From assembly GCA_013153415.1 (NCBI GenBank), contig JAADEO010000216.1:1-20953 (forward strand): 20,953 nt of DNA. The letters run 5' to 3'. The notes below the pieces were generated by a model. It made no database searches, was not told where the DNA came from, and worked only from the letters and a program-made list of their open reading frames with translations. This document shows positions 1 through 7,085 of this stretch, piece by piece (positions within the stretch are counted from its first letter, which is position 1; each line of letters starts with the position of its first letter). The translations under genes were made by a program, and so were the position numbers. The DNA comes from Deltaproteobacteria bacterium (lineage in GTDB: Bacteria > Desulfobacterota > Anaeroferrophillalia > Anaeroferrophillales > Tharpellaceae).

Positions 1-2
1 AC

Positions 3-98
3 CGGGAATCCCGGCTTGCAGATTTTCGGCGGGAACTCAACCGGATTTTCAGGGAGCGTCAATCTCTGCTCTCTTCAGGCATGGTGGCCGATGGTTGA
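3..98 (+). CDS. possible 3' end of an upstream gene (partial)
   Basis: The frame starting at base 3 is open from the window edge to a TGA at 96-98. It encodes about 31 residues rich in Arg, Glu and Leu, which reads like the helical C-terminus of a protein. Its codons (cgg, gaa, gat, ttc, ctc) match those of the genes to the right. A promoter-like sequence and the next gene start follow its stop. The other two forward frames are also open for a while, so this is only a tentative call. No family can be named from so short a piece. Confidence 0.35.
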   Translation, partial: RESRLADFRRELNRIFRERQSLLSSGMVADG

Positions 99-139
99 CG
101 ATCTCCGGCGATGCGTGAGCGACGGCCGGGGAAAACTGG

Positions 140-167
140 TTGACAGAGGGTCGCGTTTATCTTCAAT
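140..167 (+). promoter_or_regulatory. candidate sigma-70 promoter for the DUF362 gene
   Basis: A perfect -35 hexamer TTGACA (140-145) is followed after 16 bp by TTCAAT (162-167), four of six matches to the -10 consensus. Transcription would begin near 174 and give a short leader before the AAGGAG ribosome site at 187-192. The call rests on sequence match only. Confidence 0.45.
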
Positions 168-197
168 AGTGACGGTTGAATTTTTCAAGGAGTATCG

Positions 198-1313
198 ATG
201 ATGAGCAGCAAGGTTTACATGGCGGATCTGCGAACTACCCATAAAAACAATCTTTTCGCCAAGTTGGGCAGGTTGTTGGAGTGCCTGGGGCTGGAGGAGC
301 GAATCGAGTCCGGTTACCTGACCGCGATCAAGCTCCATTTCGGTGAGGAGGGCAATGTCTCTTTCATTCGGCCGGTTTTGGTGCGTCCGGTGGTCGAGAT
401 GCTCAGGAAGCTCGAGGCCAGACCTTTCGTTACCGACACCAACACCCTCTATGTCGGTTCCCGCAGCGATGCTGTCGGTCATCTTGAAACCGCCATCCGC
501 CATGGTTTCAATTTTCCCGTTCTCGGGGCCCCGGTGCTGATCGCCGACGGGCTCAAAGGCAACAGTGTACGCCGGGTCGAAATCGGTCTCAAGCATTTCA
601 AAGAGGTCAAAATCGCGGCCGAGATTCATAACGCCGATGCCCTGGTGGTGTTGAGCCATTTCAAAGGTCATGAGTTGACCGGGTTCGGCGGGGCCCTGAA
701 AAATCTCGGTATGGGTTGCGCCGGGCGGGAAGGGAAACTGGCCCAGCATTCCAATATCAGCCCCAAGGTGGTGCGCAAGCGTTGTGTCGGTTGCGGTCAC
801 TGTCTCGAGTGGTGCCCGGCCGGAGCCATCCGGATCGATCGGGAACTCGGCAAGGCCGTGATCGACAATGAGCAGTGCGTCGGTTGCGGCGAGTGTATCG
901 TTGTCTGTCCACAGAAAGCGGTCAACATCCGCTGGAACGAGACCGTTCCGGTTTTCCAGGAGAAGATGATGGAGTATGCCTACGGGGCCTGCCACGGTAA
1001 GCGGGAGCGCTGCTTCTTCATCAACTTCGTTCTCCAGGTCAGTCCCGCCTGCGACTGCTACGGTCACAATGATATGCCGGTGGTCGCCGATATCGGTATC
1101 CTGGCCTCCCGTGATCCCGTGGCTCTCGACCAGGCCTGCGCCGATCTCGTGGTCGCGGCTCCGGGGATGGCCGGCAGCGTGCTGGGAGAACAACTGGCCC
1201 CGGGAAGCGACAAGTTCAGGACCGTTTATCCCGAAATCGAATGGCGCTCCCAGCTCGCCTACGCCGCTAAGATCGGTTTGGGGAGCCGCTCTTATGAGTT
1301 GGAAAGGATCTGA
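198..1313 (+). CDS. DUF362 domain protein with two [4Fe-4S] ferredoxin motifs
   Basis: The 371-residue protein has a DUF362 fold in its N-terminal half (about residues 1-185), with the family-typical KxHFGE and SHFKGHELTGFGGALKNL segments. A bacterial ferredoxin module follows, with two complete Cys-x2-Cys-x2-Cys-x3-Cys-Pro sets at C196/199/202/206 and C227/230/233/237, enough for two [4Fe-4S] clusters. A third DUF362-like segment follows (VADIGILASRDPVALDQA). No signal peptide or membrane helix is seen, so it is probably cytoplasmic. The family is widespread in anaerobes and its reaction is not established; electron transfer is inferred. Two ATGs are adjacent (198 and 201). The AAGGAG at 187-192 is 5 nt from the first and 8 nt from the second, so 201 may be used. 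It appears monocistronic. Confidence 0.85.
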   Translation: MMSSKVYMADLRTTHKNNLFAKLGRLLECLGLEERIESGYLTAIKLHFGEEGNVSFIRPVLVRPVVEMLRKLEARPFVTDTNTLYVGSRSDAVGHLETAIRHGFNFPVLGAPVLIADGLKGNSVRRVEIGLKHFKEVKIAAEIHNADALVVLSHFKGHELTGFGGALKNLGMGCAGREGKLAQHSNISPKVVRKRCVGCGHCLEWCPAGAIRIDRELGKAVIDNEQCVGCGECIVVCPQKAVNIRWNETVPVFQEKMMEYAYGACHGKRERCFFINFVLQVSPACDCYGHNDMPVVADIGILASRDPVALDQACADLVVAAPGMAGSVLGEQLAPGSDKFRTVYPEIEWRSQLAYAAKIGLGSRSYELERI

Positions 1314-1387
1314 AGAGGTTTGCCGGTCTGCGGAGATCGTTCAGTGGGGTCTGCAGCGTGTTATCGGCAATGAGTTGCCGGTTTCCG

Positions 1388-1411
1388 CCGAGAAAAAATT
1401 TCTTTTCTTGG
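1388..1411 (+). other. A/T-rich hairpin after the DUF362 gene
   Basis: CCGAGAAAA (1388-1396) pairs with TTTTCTTGG (1403-1411) around a 6-nt loop, with one G-U pair. It lies 75 bp after the DUF362 stop. No U-tract follows, so it is at best a weak terminator or an mRNA 3'-end structure. Confidence 0.3.
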
Positions 1412-1464
1412 GTTCATGGTCGTTGCGGGTTGCTGTGACATGTTTTTCCTGGCAGGCCCGGGCG

Positions 1465-1500
1465 AAAAAACTTGCAATTTTATATTTATTGGTGTAGTCA
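1465..1500 (+). promoter_or_regulatory. candidate promoter of the rpsF operon with UP-like A-tract
   Basis: An A-tract (AAAAAA, 1465-1470) lies just upstream of TTGCAA (1472-1477). A 17-bp AT-rich spacer leads to TAGTCA (1495-1500), and the next bases are G/C-rich. An upstream A-tract plus a GC-rich discriminator is typical of growth-rate-controlled ribosomal promoters. The -10 match is weak, so the exact boxes are uncertain, but this is the best candidate in the 294-bp gap. Confidence 0.4.
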
Positions 1501-1557
1501 GCCCGTTTCGGTCCGGGGCCTGGAGAAGATGGTTCTTCAGGAGTGTCCCGGAGACTT

Positions 1558-1579
1558 CCTTGCCCTGATGACAAGGGGC
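1558..1579 (+). promoter_or_regulatory. leader hairpin upstream of rpsF
   Basis: CCTTG (1558-1562) pairs with CAAGG (1572-1576) around a 9-nt loop. An alternative pairing is GCCC (1562-1565) with GGGC (1576-1579). It sits 13 nt before the AAGGAGG ribosome site (1592-1598). In many bacteria the S6:S18 complex binds a structured rpsF leader to repress its own operon. I see a CCG at 1548-1550 but could not fit the published consensus, so an autoregulatory role is inference. Confidence 0.3.
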
Positions 1580-1607
1580 TGTTGAACTCGTAAGGAGGAA
1601 ATCGAGT

Positions 1608-2069
1608 ATGAGTGGATTGTCAAGAAAATATGAGATGATCTACATCCATCCCGGAAATCTGCCGGGAGAGGATGTGGAACAGGTCGAGGAGATTCTCAAC
1701 GGAACTCTCGCCAAGATGGGTGGTGAGCTCATCCACCGGGAGGACTGGGGAGTGAGGACTCTCGCCTACCAGGTCAGGAAACACAATGAAGGTCGCTATA
1801 TTCTGGTGCGTTTCGCCTGCACCGCGGACTGTCTCAATGAGATCGAGCGGCGCTTCCGGATCAACGAGTCGGTGATCAAGTATCTCTCGGTGCGCCTGCC
1901 GGACGATTTCGTCCAGGAAGAGGTGGTGGAAGAGACTGAGGAGGAGGTCGCGCAAGAGGCTCCCAAGGCTGCGGCCGAAGAGAGCGCTCCGGCCCCCGCC
2001 GCTGCGGAAGCCGAGGCCGAGGCTCCGGCCGCTGAACAGCAACCTGCAGAAGAGAATCCGGGAGAATAA
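1608..2069 (+). CDS. rpsF: 30S ribosomal protein S6, with long acidic tail
   Basis: Residues 1-100 are a normal S6 domain, starting KYEMIYIHPG and containing the central RTLAYQVRKHNEGRYILVRF segment and the closing VIKYLSVRL strand. S6 binds the 30S platform as a heterodimer with S18. The protein is 153 residues because about 50 extra residues follow, composed almost only of Glu, Ala and Pro. The start has a very strong ribosome site, AAGGAGG (1592-1598), 9 nt upstream. The stop is 2 nt before rpsR, so S6 and S18 are probably translationally coupled. The tail resembles the Glu-rich tail of some S6 proteins but is long. Confidence 0.97.
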   Translation: MSGLSRKYEMIYIHPGNLPGEDVEQVEEILNGTLAKMGGELIHREDWGVRTLAYQVRKHNEGRYILVRFACTADCLNEIERRFRINESVIKYLSVRLPDDFVQEEVVEETEEEVAQEAPKAAAEESAPAPAAAEAEAEAPAAEQQPAEENPGE

Positions 2070-2071
2070 TC

Positions 2072-2350
2072 ATGGCGATTGCAAGAAAGAAAACCGATGC
2101 TCGGGGCGGCCGGCGCCGCTCCTTCGTGACCCGTAGGAAATATTGTCGTTTCTGTGCCGACAGCTCCTTGAAGATCGATTACAAGGATGTCCGCCTGTTG
2201 CGTTATTATATCAGTGAAAAAGGCAAGATCGTGCCCCGCCGGATTTCCGGCACCTGTTCGGCCCATCAGCGTGAACTGATGGCGGCGATCAAGCGGGCCC
2301 GTAACATCGCCTTGCTGCCTTTTACGGTCAGCGCGCCGAAGCCTTATTGA
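2072..2350 (+). CDS. rpsR: 30S ribosomal protein S18 (zinc-ligand form)
   Basis: The 92-residue protein matches S18 along its length, with a basic N-terminus, YCRFC, KIDYKDVRLLRYYISE, and the RRISGTCSAHQREL-AIKRARNIALLPF ending. Cys25, Cys28, Cys62 and His65 are positioned like the zinc ligands of the 'C+' form of S18, which many bacteria have in addition to or instead of a zinc-free paralogue. S18 pairs with S6 on the 30S platform, and the two genes are adjacent here. A zinc-free copy elsewhere in the genome would be controlled by zinc, but that cannot be seen in this window. Confidence 0.97.
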   Translation: MAIARKKTDARGGRRRSFVTRRKYCRFCADSSLKIDYKDVRLLRYYISEKGKIVPRRISGTCSAHQRELMAAIKRARNIALLPFTVSAPKPY

Positions 2351-2409
2351 TCGATGAGGCTGAAGCCGGAAATCCGGCAAACCGGGTTTTCGGCTGGAGG
2401 GGATGAGGC

Positions 2410-3423
2410 GTGGATGAGGATCGGGCAGAACAGGTGGTGATCGGACGGGCCCTGTCGTTGGCAGTGGCTCTGACGATCGGTCTCTATCTTGGCGGGGCGA
2501 TGTTTCCCATCGTCGGTGCCCTGGTCGGGATGGCGGCTATCGCTCCCGGCGTCTATCTGCGTTTCCAGACCTCATTGTGGTGGCCGGTGACAGCTATGGT
2601 GCTGATCGTGGTCGCCCTGCTCTTTCTCTTTTTTCGTACACCTTCGCCGGTAGCGGTCTATTTCTTCGAGTTCGGCCTCTCCAGTCTGGTGGTCGATGAG
2701 CTGTTGCGCCGGCGCCGGGTCGGAACCGAGCTTTTTTTCGGCGCGGCCGGGATCACCACTCTGTTGCTGATCATTCTGCTCTGTGCCGTCAGCCAGTCGC
2801 GGGGAGTCTCCCCGATGGTGCTGACCGAGCAGTTTCTCAAAGCCAATATCGGGGCGGTGATGTCGCTCTACGAAAACGCCGGGATCGATCCGGCCCAGTT
2901 GCAGAGTCTGCGCGAGGCGGCCGAAGGGGTCGCGGTCTGGGCCGGGACGGTTTTCCCGACCCTGCTCTATGTCGCTTTTTTCGGCATTCAGAGCCTGGGG
3001 TTCGGAGCCGCCCTCTTTTTCTACCGACGCCGTCGGGGTGAGGCGCCCGCCCTGGTCCAGGATGCGGTGCCCTTCTCCCATCTGCAGCTGCCCTCTTTCC
3101 TGGTCTGGGGACTGATCGTCTCTCTGGCCGGAGAGATGTTTTTCGCGCCGTCGGGGGTTTTGCATATCCTGTTGCTCAACAGCGCCGGGATCTTGCTTTT
3201 CGCTTACCTGATCCAGGGACTGGCGATCATCCAGTTCGCTTTCGAAGCCTTTGCCGTGGGTCGGGTACAGAGATTTTTTTTCTTTTTCTTTTTCATAGCG
3301 TTTCAGTTTCTTTTCATCCTTCCGGTTTTGTTGGGGATCTTCGATATCTGGTTTGATTTCCGTCGGCGGATCGTCCGTCGTCAACGGGCCCTGGAAAACC
3401 CCTGGAAGGATCGCAAAGACTGA
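2410..3423 (+). CDS. DUF2232 (YybS-like) multi-pass membrane protein
   Basis: This 337-residue protein has about eight hydrophobic segments and an Arg/Lys-rich C-terminus. The location between rpsR and rplI is characteristic of DUF2232 proteins in Geobacter-like bacteria; the Bacillus relative is YybS. Its function is not known. The start is GTG at 2410, supported by a GGAGG site (2396-2400) 9 nt upstream; a nearby ATG at 2403 reads into a stop after four codons. Residues near 289-295 are seven Phe in a row, encoded by T-rich DNA that includes a run of eight T (about 3275-3282). Co-transcription with the ribosomal genes is likely from the spacing: 59 bp before it and 27 bp after it. Confidence 0.8.
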   Translation: MDEDRAEQVVIGRALSLAVALTIGLYLGGAMFPIVGALVGMAAIAPGVYLRFQTSLWWPVTAMVLIVVALLFLFFRTPSPVAVYFFEFGLSSLVVDELLRRRRVGTELFFGAAGITTLLLIILLCAVSQSRGVSPMVLTEQFLKANIGAVMSLYENAGIDPAQLQSLREAAEGVAVWAGTVFPTLLYVAFFGIQSLGFGAALFFYRRRRGEAPALVQDAVPFSHLQLPSFLVWGLIVSLAGEMFFAPSGVLHILLLNSAGILLFAYLIQGLAIIQFAFEAFAVGRVQRFFFFFFFIAFQFLFILPVLLGIFDIWFDFRRRIVRRQRALENPWKDRKD

Positions 3424-3450
3424 TCAAGGATATTTACGGAGGATAGAAAC

Positions 3451-4014
3451 ATGCGGATAATCTTACAGGAGCCGGTTGAACATCTCGGCAACATCGGTGA
3501 TATAGTTACCGTGGCGGACGGTTACGCCCGCAATTACCTGCTGCCCACCGGCCGGGCGATTCTCGCCAACGAAAGCAATATCAAGTATGTCGAACATCAC
3601 CTGCGGGGCCTCGAGAAGAAGCGTCTCCGTCTCCAGGCTCAGGGCGAAGCCTTGAAGCAGAAGATCGAGTCTCTGACCCTCGAGTTCGAGCGCAAGGTCG
3701 GCGATCAGGGCAAGCTTTTCGGTTCGGTGACGGCGATGGATATCGCCGATCAGCTCAAGGAGAAAGGGGTCGAGATCGACCGCCGCAAGATCGAGTTGCC
3801 GGAGCCGATCAAGACCATTGGCGATTTTACCGCCCAGGTCAAGATCCAGGTCGGAATCACGGCGGAACTGAAAATCGTCGTGGTCGGTGATCGCGATGAC
3901 GTGATCCTGGCGGATGATGAGACGGCTGAGGCTGCCGGGGCTCCGGAAGCGGAAGCCGACGTTGAGGCCGAAGCGGCTGAAACTGAAGCCTCCGAAGCCG
4001 CGCCGGAAGAGTGA
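3451..4014 (+). CDS. rplI: 50S ribosomal protein L9, with acidic tail
   Basis: The first 150 residues are a standard L9. The N-terminal domain carries the GDIVTVADGYARNYLLPTGRA signature, followed by the long connecting helix rich in Lys/Arg/Glu and the C-terminal rRNA-binding domain with KLFGSVTAMDIADQL. L9 stretches across the 50S surface from the L1 stalk base. The protein is 187 residues because about 35 extra residues of Ala/Glu/Asp follow, much like the tail of S6 in the same operon. The start is set by GGAGG (3438-3442), 8 nt upstream. It is the last gene before the operon terminator. Confidence 0.97.
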   Translation: MRIILQEPVEHLGNIGDIVTVADGYARNYLLPTGRAILANESNIKYVEHHLRGLEKKRLRLQAQGEALKQKIESLTLEFERKVGDQGKLFGSVTAMDIADQLKEKGVEIDRRKIELPEPIKTIGDFTAQVKIQVGITAELKIVVVGDRDDVILADDETAEAAGAPEAEADVEAEAAETEASEAAPEE

Positions 4015-4083
4015 TTTCCGCTGGTCGGATTCGGCCGGCCCGTAGCCAGAATTCTGCAGAAAACAGGATAGCGACGTAAAGAA

Positions 4084-4157
4084 GCCTCGGAGCCCCGATG
4101 GTGGCATCCGTTTTGACAAGCCGCGTTTTTAAAGCGGCAGCTTGCAATCGGGGAGGC
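4084..4157 (+). ncRNA. candidate structured RNA element between rplI and its terminator
   Basis: Two nested inverted repeats are visible. Outer: GCCTC (4084-4088) plus CCCGAT (4094-4099) pair with ATCGGG (4147-4152) plus GAGGC (4153-4157), leaving a 5-nt bulge. Inner: GCCGC (4120-4124) pairs with GCGGC (4134-4138) around a 9-nt loop. The segment lies in the rpsF operon 3' region, upstream of the terminator. No coding frame looks real here. I could not match it to a riboswitch class known to me; it could be a 3'-UTR structure or a small RNA. Confidence 0.35.
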
Positions 4158-4184
4158 CTCTACTATGCTGTCGGATAAATTTTT

Positions 4185-4226
4185 GGGTGCCGGAATCCCG
4201 CGCATGGGGTCCGGCACCCTTTTTTT
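4185..4226 (+). terminator. intrinsic terminator of the rpsF-rplI operon
   Basis: A perfect 10-bp GC-rich stem, GGGTGCCGGA (4185-4194) with TCCGGCACCC (4210-4219), encloses a 15-nt loop that can add three more C-G pairs. Seven T follow (4220-4226). This is a textbook Rho-independent terminator placed 170 bp after rplI. Confidence 0.92.
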
Positions 4227-4229
4227 GGG

Positions 4230-4259
4230 TTGAAAAGGGTAGCTGAATAGGTGTAGAGT
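4230..4259 (+). promoter_or_regulatory. candidate dnaB promoter
   Basis: TTGAAA (4230-4235, five of six consensus) and TAGAGT (4254-4259, four of six) are separated by 18 bp, starting right after the preceding terminator. This gives dnaB its own transcription start about 45 nt before its ATG. The -10 region lies in a small inverted repeat (TAGA-gttt-type arms at 4254-4263). Confidence 0.5.
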
Positions 4260-4308
4260 TTCTACTCGCTTTTCATCTCCAGTTCGTTAATTCCTTTCGG
4301 AGTTTCGC

Positions 4309-5739
4309 ATGGCCGGCCCGCAAGCCAAAAAAGACGATATTGAGATCCTCAGGGTGCCGCCCCAGAACCTGATGGCCGAAGAGGCGCTGCTGGGCGGGAT
4401 CATGCTCGACAACAATGCCCTGACCCAGGTCGGCGACTATGTTCGCGAGGATGATTTCTACCGCCCCGGTAACCGGGAAATCTTCAAGACCATCCTCGCC
4501 CTGGCCAAGAACCAGGAACCCATCGACCTGGTTACGGTGGCCGATCATCTCAAGCAGCGCGGTAAACTCGATGAGATCGGCGGCAGTGGTTATCTCGCTT
4601 CCCTGGTCGACAATGTCCACACCGCCGCCAACCTGATCGCTTATGCCAGAATCGTCAAGAACAAATCCCTGCTGCGCAACCTGATCGCTGCCGCGACCGA
4701 GATCATCGAAAACAGTTACGGCGAGGTTGAAGAGGTCGATGTTCTCGTCGACCGGGCGGAAAAGTCGATTCTCGATGTCGCCCGCAAACGCAACCAGGCC
4801 GAGATCACTCCGATCAACGAGATCGTCAAGGCCAGTTTCGCGGCCATCGATGCCGCCTACAAAAACAATACCACGCTTACCGGGGTTGCGACCGGGTTCG
4901 AGGAGATCGACAAGATGACCTGCGGTTTCCAACCCTCGGATCTGATCATCATTGCCGGTCGGCCGAGCATGGGGAAAACCTCGTTCGCCCTCAATATCGC
5001 CCATAACGCTGCGGCCCACCCCGATATCCCCAGCCGGGTCGCCTTCTTCTCCCTGGAAATGTCGAAAGAGCAGCTGGTCACCAGGCTTTTATGCAGCCAG
5101 TCCGAACTCAACGCCCAGACCATCAGGCGGGGGTTTCTCAAAGACGAGGACTGGCCCCGGCTGCTCGATGCCGCCGCGGTGATTTCGGAATTGCCGCTCT
5201 ACATCGACGACACCCCGGCGATCACGGTCATGGAGATGCGGGCCAAGGCCCGGCGGCTGCAGAACGACCAGGGTCTGGACATGGTGATCGTCGATTACCT
5301 GCAGCTGATGCGGGGCGAAGGCGAGAGCCGGGAGAGGGAGATTTCGGAGATCTCCCGGGCCCTGAAAGCGATGGCCAAGGAGCTCAATATTCCGGTGGTG
5401 GCGCTCTCCCAGCTCAACCGGAGCGTCGAATCGCGGATCGACAAGCGTCCCCAGCTCTCCGATCTGCGCGAGTCCGGGGCCATCGAACAGGATGCCGACG
5501 TCATCATGTTCGTCTACCGGGACGAGGTCTACAACCCCGACAAGCCCGAAAACGCCGGGATGGCCGAGATCCTGATACGCAAACAGAGAAATGGTCCCAC
5601 CGGAACCGTGACGCTGCGGTTTCTGGGAGAATTCACCAGTTTTCGCGATGTCGATACCCGTTATGACGACTATGCCGGAGTGCCGGTCGGGGGGGTGGCC
5701 GACGAGGGCGATTTCTCGCATTTCGACGGGATGGAATGA
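4309..5739 (+). CDS. dnaB: replicative DNA helicase DnaB
   Basis: The 476-residue protein has the full DnaB architecture. The N-terminal domain (about 15-120) has the VPPQNLMAEEALLGGIMLDN opening. A linker follows, then a RecA-like C-terminal ATPase with Walker A GRPSMGKT (217-224), FFSLEMSKEQL (247-257), Walker B VIVDYLQLM (326-334), the SQLNRSVESR segment and the arginine-finger region RKQRNGPTG (424-432). DnaB unwinds DNA at the replication fork as a ring-shaped hexamer. No intein insertion is present, although dnaB is a frequent intein host. CGGAG (4298-4302) lies 6 nt before the ATG. Linkage to rplI is conserved in many bacteria. Confidence 0.98.
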   Translation: MAGPQAKKDDIEILRVPPQNLMAEEALLGGIMLDNNALTQVGDYVREDDFYRPGNREIFKTILALAKNQEPIDLVTVADHLKQRGKLDEIGGSGYLASLVDNVHTAANLIAYARIVKNKSLLRNLIAAATEIIENSYGEVEEVDVLVDRAEKSILDVARKRNQAEITPINEIVKASFAAIDAAYKNNTTLTGVATGFEEIDKMTCGFQPSDLIIIAGRPSMGKTSFALNIAHNAAAHPDIPSRVAFFSLEMSKEQLVTRLLCSQSELNAQTIRRGFLKDEDWPRLLDAAAVISELPLYIDDTPAITVMEMRAKARRLQNDQGLDMVIVDYLQLMRGEGESREREISEISRALKAMAKELNIPVVALSQLNRSVESRIDKRPQLSDLRESGAIEQDADVIMFVYRDEVYNPDKPENAGMAEILIRKQRNGPTGTVTLRFLGEFTSFRDVDTRYDDYAGVPVGGVADEGDFSHFDGME

Positions 5740-5747
5740 GCAACTTA

Positions 5748-5775
5748 CCGGCAGGAGTCCGAGAGACCTTGCCGG
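5748..5775 (+). other. hairpin between dnaB and the usp gene
   Basis: CCGGCAGG (5748-5755) can pair with CC-T-TGCCGG (5767-5775), with one bulged T. There is no T-tract, so it is not a clear terminator; it could be an attenuating or mRNA-stabilising hairpin. Confidence 0.3.
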
Positions 5776-5799
5776 ATGCATGCAGGGAGTAGTGGGACG

Positions 5800-6267
5800 A
5801 TGCTGAATTTCCGGAGAAAGATCATGGTTACGGTGGATGGCTCGGCGGTTTCCGACAAAGCGGTTTCCGAGGCCGTCTGGCTGGCGGGATGTCAGAGCGG
5901 CAAGTTCAAGAACAAGCTCTGCGCTCTTTTCGTCAAGACCGACCGGGTTCAGGATTATGACGAGATGGTGGCCCGCTGGCTGCCCGGGCGCAGCGATGCC
6001 GAGGATCGGGAGCGCTGGCAGAGGATCACCGACGAGATCTTCCTCGTGGTCCGCAAGCTGGCGGCCGAGAAAGGGATCGATCTCGAAACCGTCGTGGTTG
6101 AAGGCAACCCGGCGGAAAGGATCATCCAGGAGGCCGAAGATCGCGATATCGATCTCCTGGTCATCGGCAGTACCGGCAAGGGGGCGGTCAAAAGAGCCTT
6201 CCTGGGCAGCGTCTCGGCCGAAGTCGTGGAACAGGCCGGCTGCGGAGTCTACGTCGTCAGGGCCTGA
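5800..6267 (+). CDS. universal stress protein (UspA family)
   Basis: This single-domain Usp protein has 155 residues from the chosen start. The opening strand KIMVTVDGS carries the conserved Asp. The C-terminal GSTGKGAVKRAFLGS segment fits the ATP-binding signature G-x2-G-x9-G-S/T, so it probably belongs to the ATP-binding Usp branch. Between them is a charged helix-rich insert. ATG 5800 is preferred because AGGGAG (5784-5789) lies 10 nt before it and the domain then starts normally. An in-frame ATG at 5776 would add eight residues without a ribosome site. It is 60 bp downstream of dnaB and convergent with fdhD, with an 8-bp gap. The stress it answers cannot be told from the sequence. Confidence 0.88.
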   Translation: MLNFRRKIMVTVDGSAVSDKAVSEAVWLAGCQSGKFKNKLCALFVKTDRVQDYDEMVARWLPGRSDAEDRERWQRITDEIFLVVRKLAAEKGIDLETVVVEGNPAERIIQEAEDRDIDLLVIGSTGKGAVKRAFLGSVSAEVVEQAGCGVYVVRA

Positions 6268-6275
6268 TGCGCGGC

Positions 6276-7055
6276 TCAGAGTGAGCCGCAGAACAGAGTG
6301 ACCGGTTTTTTCTGCAGAGAACCGACATAAGCCATGCCGGTCTGTTTGAGAACGGCCACGGCCCCGGCGGTCGGGGCCGAGATCGAAAGGGCCAGGGGGA
6401 AACCGGCCCGGGCGATCTTGACCGCCATCTCGAGGTTGATGCGGCCGGAGAAAAGGGCGGCGACCGACCTCATATCGATCTTATTGAAGATGCAGTAGCC
6501 GACGATCTTGTCGAGGGCGTTGGTACGGCCGACATCCTCTTCGCAGTGGAGGATCCGGCCGTCCCGGTTGAGCAGAGCGACGGCGTGGGCTCCGGCGGTG
6601 CTTTCGTAGAGCTGCTGGTGGGAAAAGAGTTTATCCGGCAGGTCGGGTATCAGCCGGGGTGGCAACAGGAACGGGTCGGGCCGCTTTTCGCAGACCTGGG
6701 GAGCGATGATCGTCCAGATCGCGGCCGCGGTCAGGCGGCTGATCGCGGTGGCCGGCGGTCTGATCGTCAGACGGACCGAATCGGCCGCCAGCGGGTTGTT
6801 GGCCCGGACATCATCGGTGGCGCTTACCAGGCGCCGGGCCGTAATGTCTTCCAGGGAATCGATCAGCCCCTGGTAATAGAGGAATCCGGCGGCCAGGAAG
6901 AACTCGTTGCCCGGAGTCCGATGCAGGGTGACCAGCAGTTCGCCGTTGACCCAGATCTGCAGAGGGACTTCACGAACGAGGGTGCGTTCATCGACCTGCC
7001 ACTGGCCCTTGTCGGGATTGTAGCTGTAAGTTGGAACCCGGTTGCTTTTGATCAT
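6276..7055 (-). CDS. fdhD: formate dehydrogenase accessory protein FdhD (variant lacking CxxC)
   Basis: FdhD passes sulfur from the cysteine desulfurase to the Mo/W-bis-MGD cofactor of formate dehydrogenases. The 259-residue product shows the family hallmarks: VPLQIWVNGELLVTLHRTPGNEFFLAAGFLYYQGLI (28-65), the His-containing AGAHAVAL (154-161), EEDVGRTNALDKIVG (172-186), SGRINLEM (203-210) and SISAPTAGAV (224-233). The Cys-Gly-x-Cys-Gly loop expected near residue 120, whose first Cys is essential in E. coli FdhD, is replaced by a segment with a lone Cys122. AAGGAG lies 7 nt upstream of the ATG (7063-7068 on the plus strand). No formate dehydrogenase gene is in the window. Confidence 0.88.
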   Translation of the reverse strand: MIKSNRVPTYSYNPDKGQWQVDERTLVREVPLQIWVNGELLVTLHRTPGNEFFLAAGFLYYQGLIDSLEDITARRLVSATDDVRANNPLAADSVRLTIRPPATAISRLTAAAIWTIIAPQVCEKRPDPFLLPPRLIPDLPDKLFSHQQLYESTAGAHAVALLNRDGRILHCEEDVGRTNALDKIVGYCIFNKIDMRSVAALFSGRINLEMAVKIARAGFPLALSISAPTAGAVAVLKQTGMAYVGSLQKKPVTLFCGSL

Positions 7056-7085
7056 TTTCAGACTCCTTCCCTTGGTTATCTACGG

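Noticed and set aside
16..201. A 61-codon plus-strand frame at the left edge starting with TTG
   Set aside because: It has no ribosome site, spans the candidate promoter and shows no family likeness.
75..1193. A 372-codon open frame on the minus strand across the DUF362 gene
   Set aside because: It mirrors the plus-strand gene, has no recognisable domain, and the plus frame encodes a clear ferredoxin-type protein. Long antisense frames are common in GC-rich DNA and many others in the window were dismissed for the same reason.
1584..1594. The 11-mer TGAACTCGTAA before rpsF is also found at 16712-16722
   Set aside because: It is shared by only two sites, with different surroundings and distances to the next gene, so chance is a sufficient explanation.
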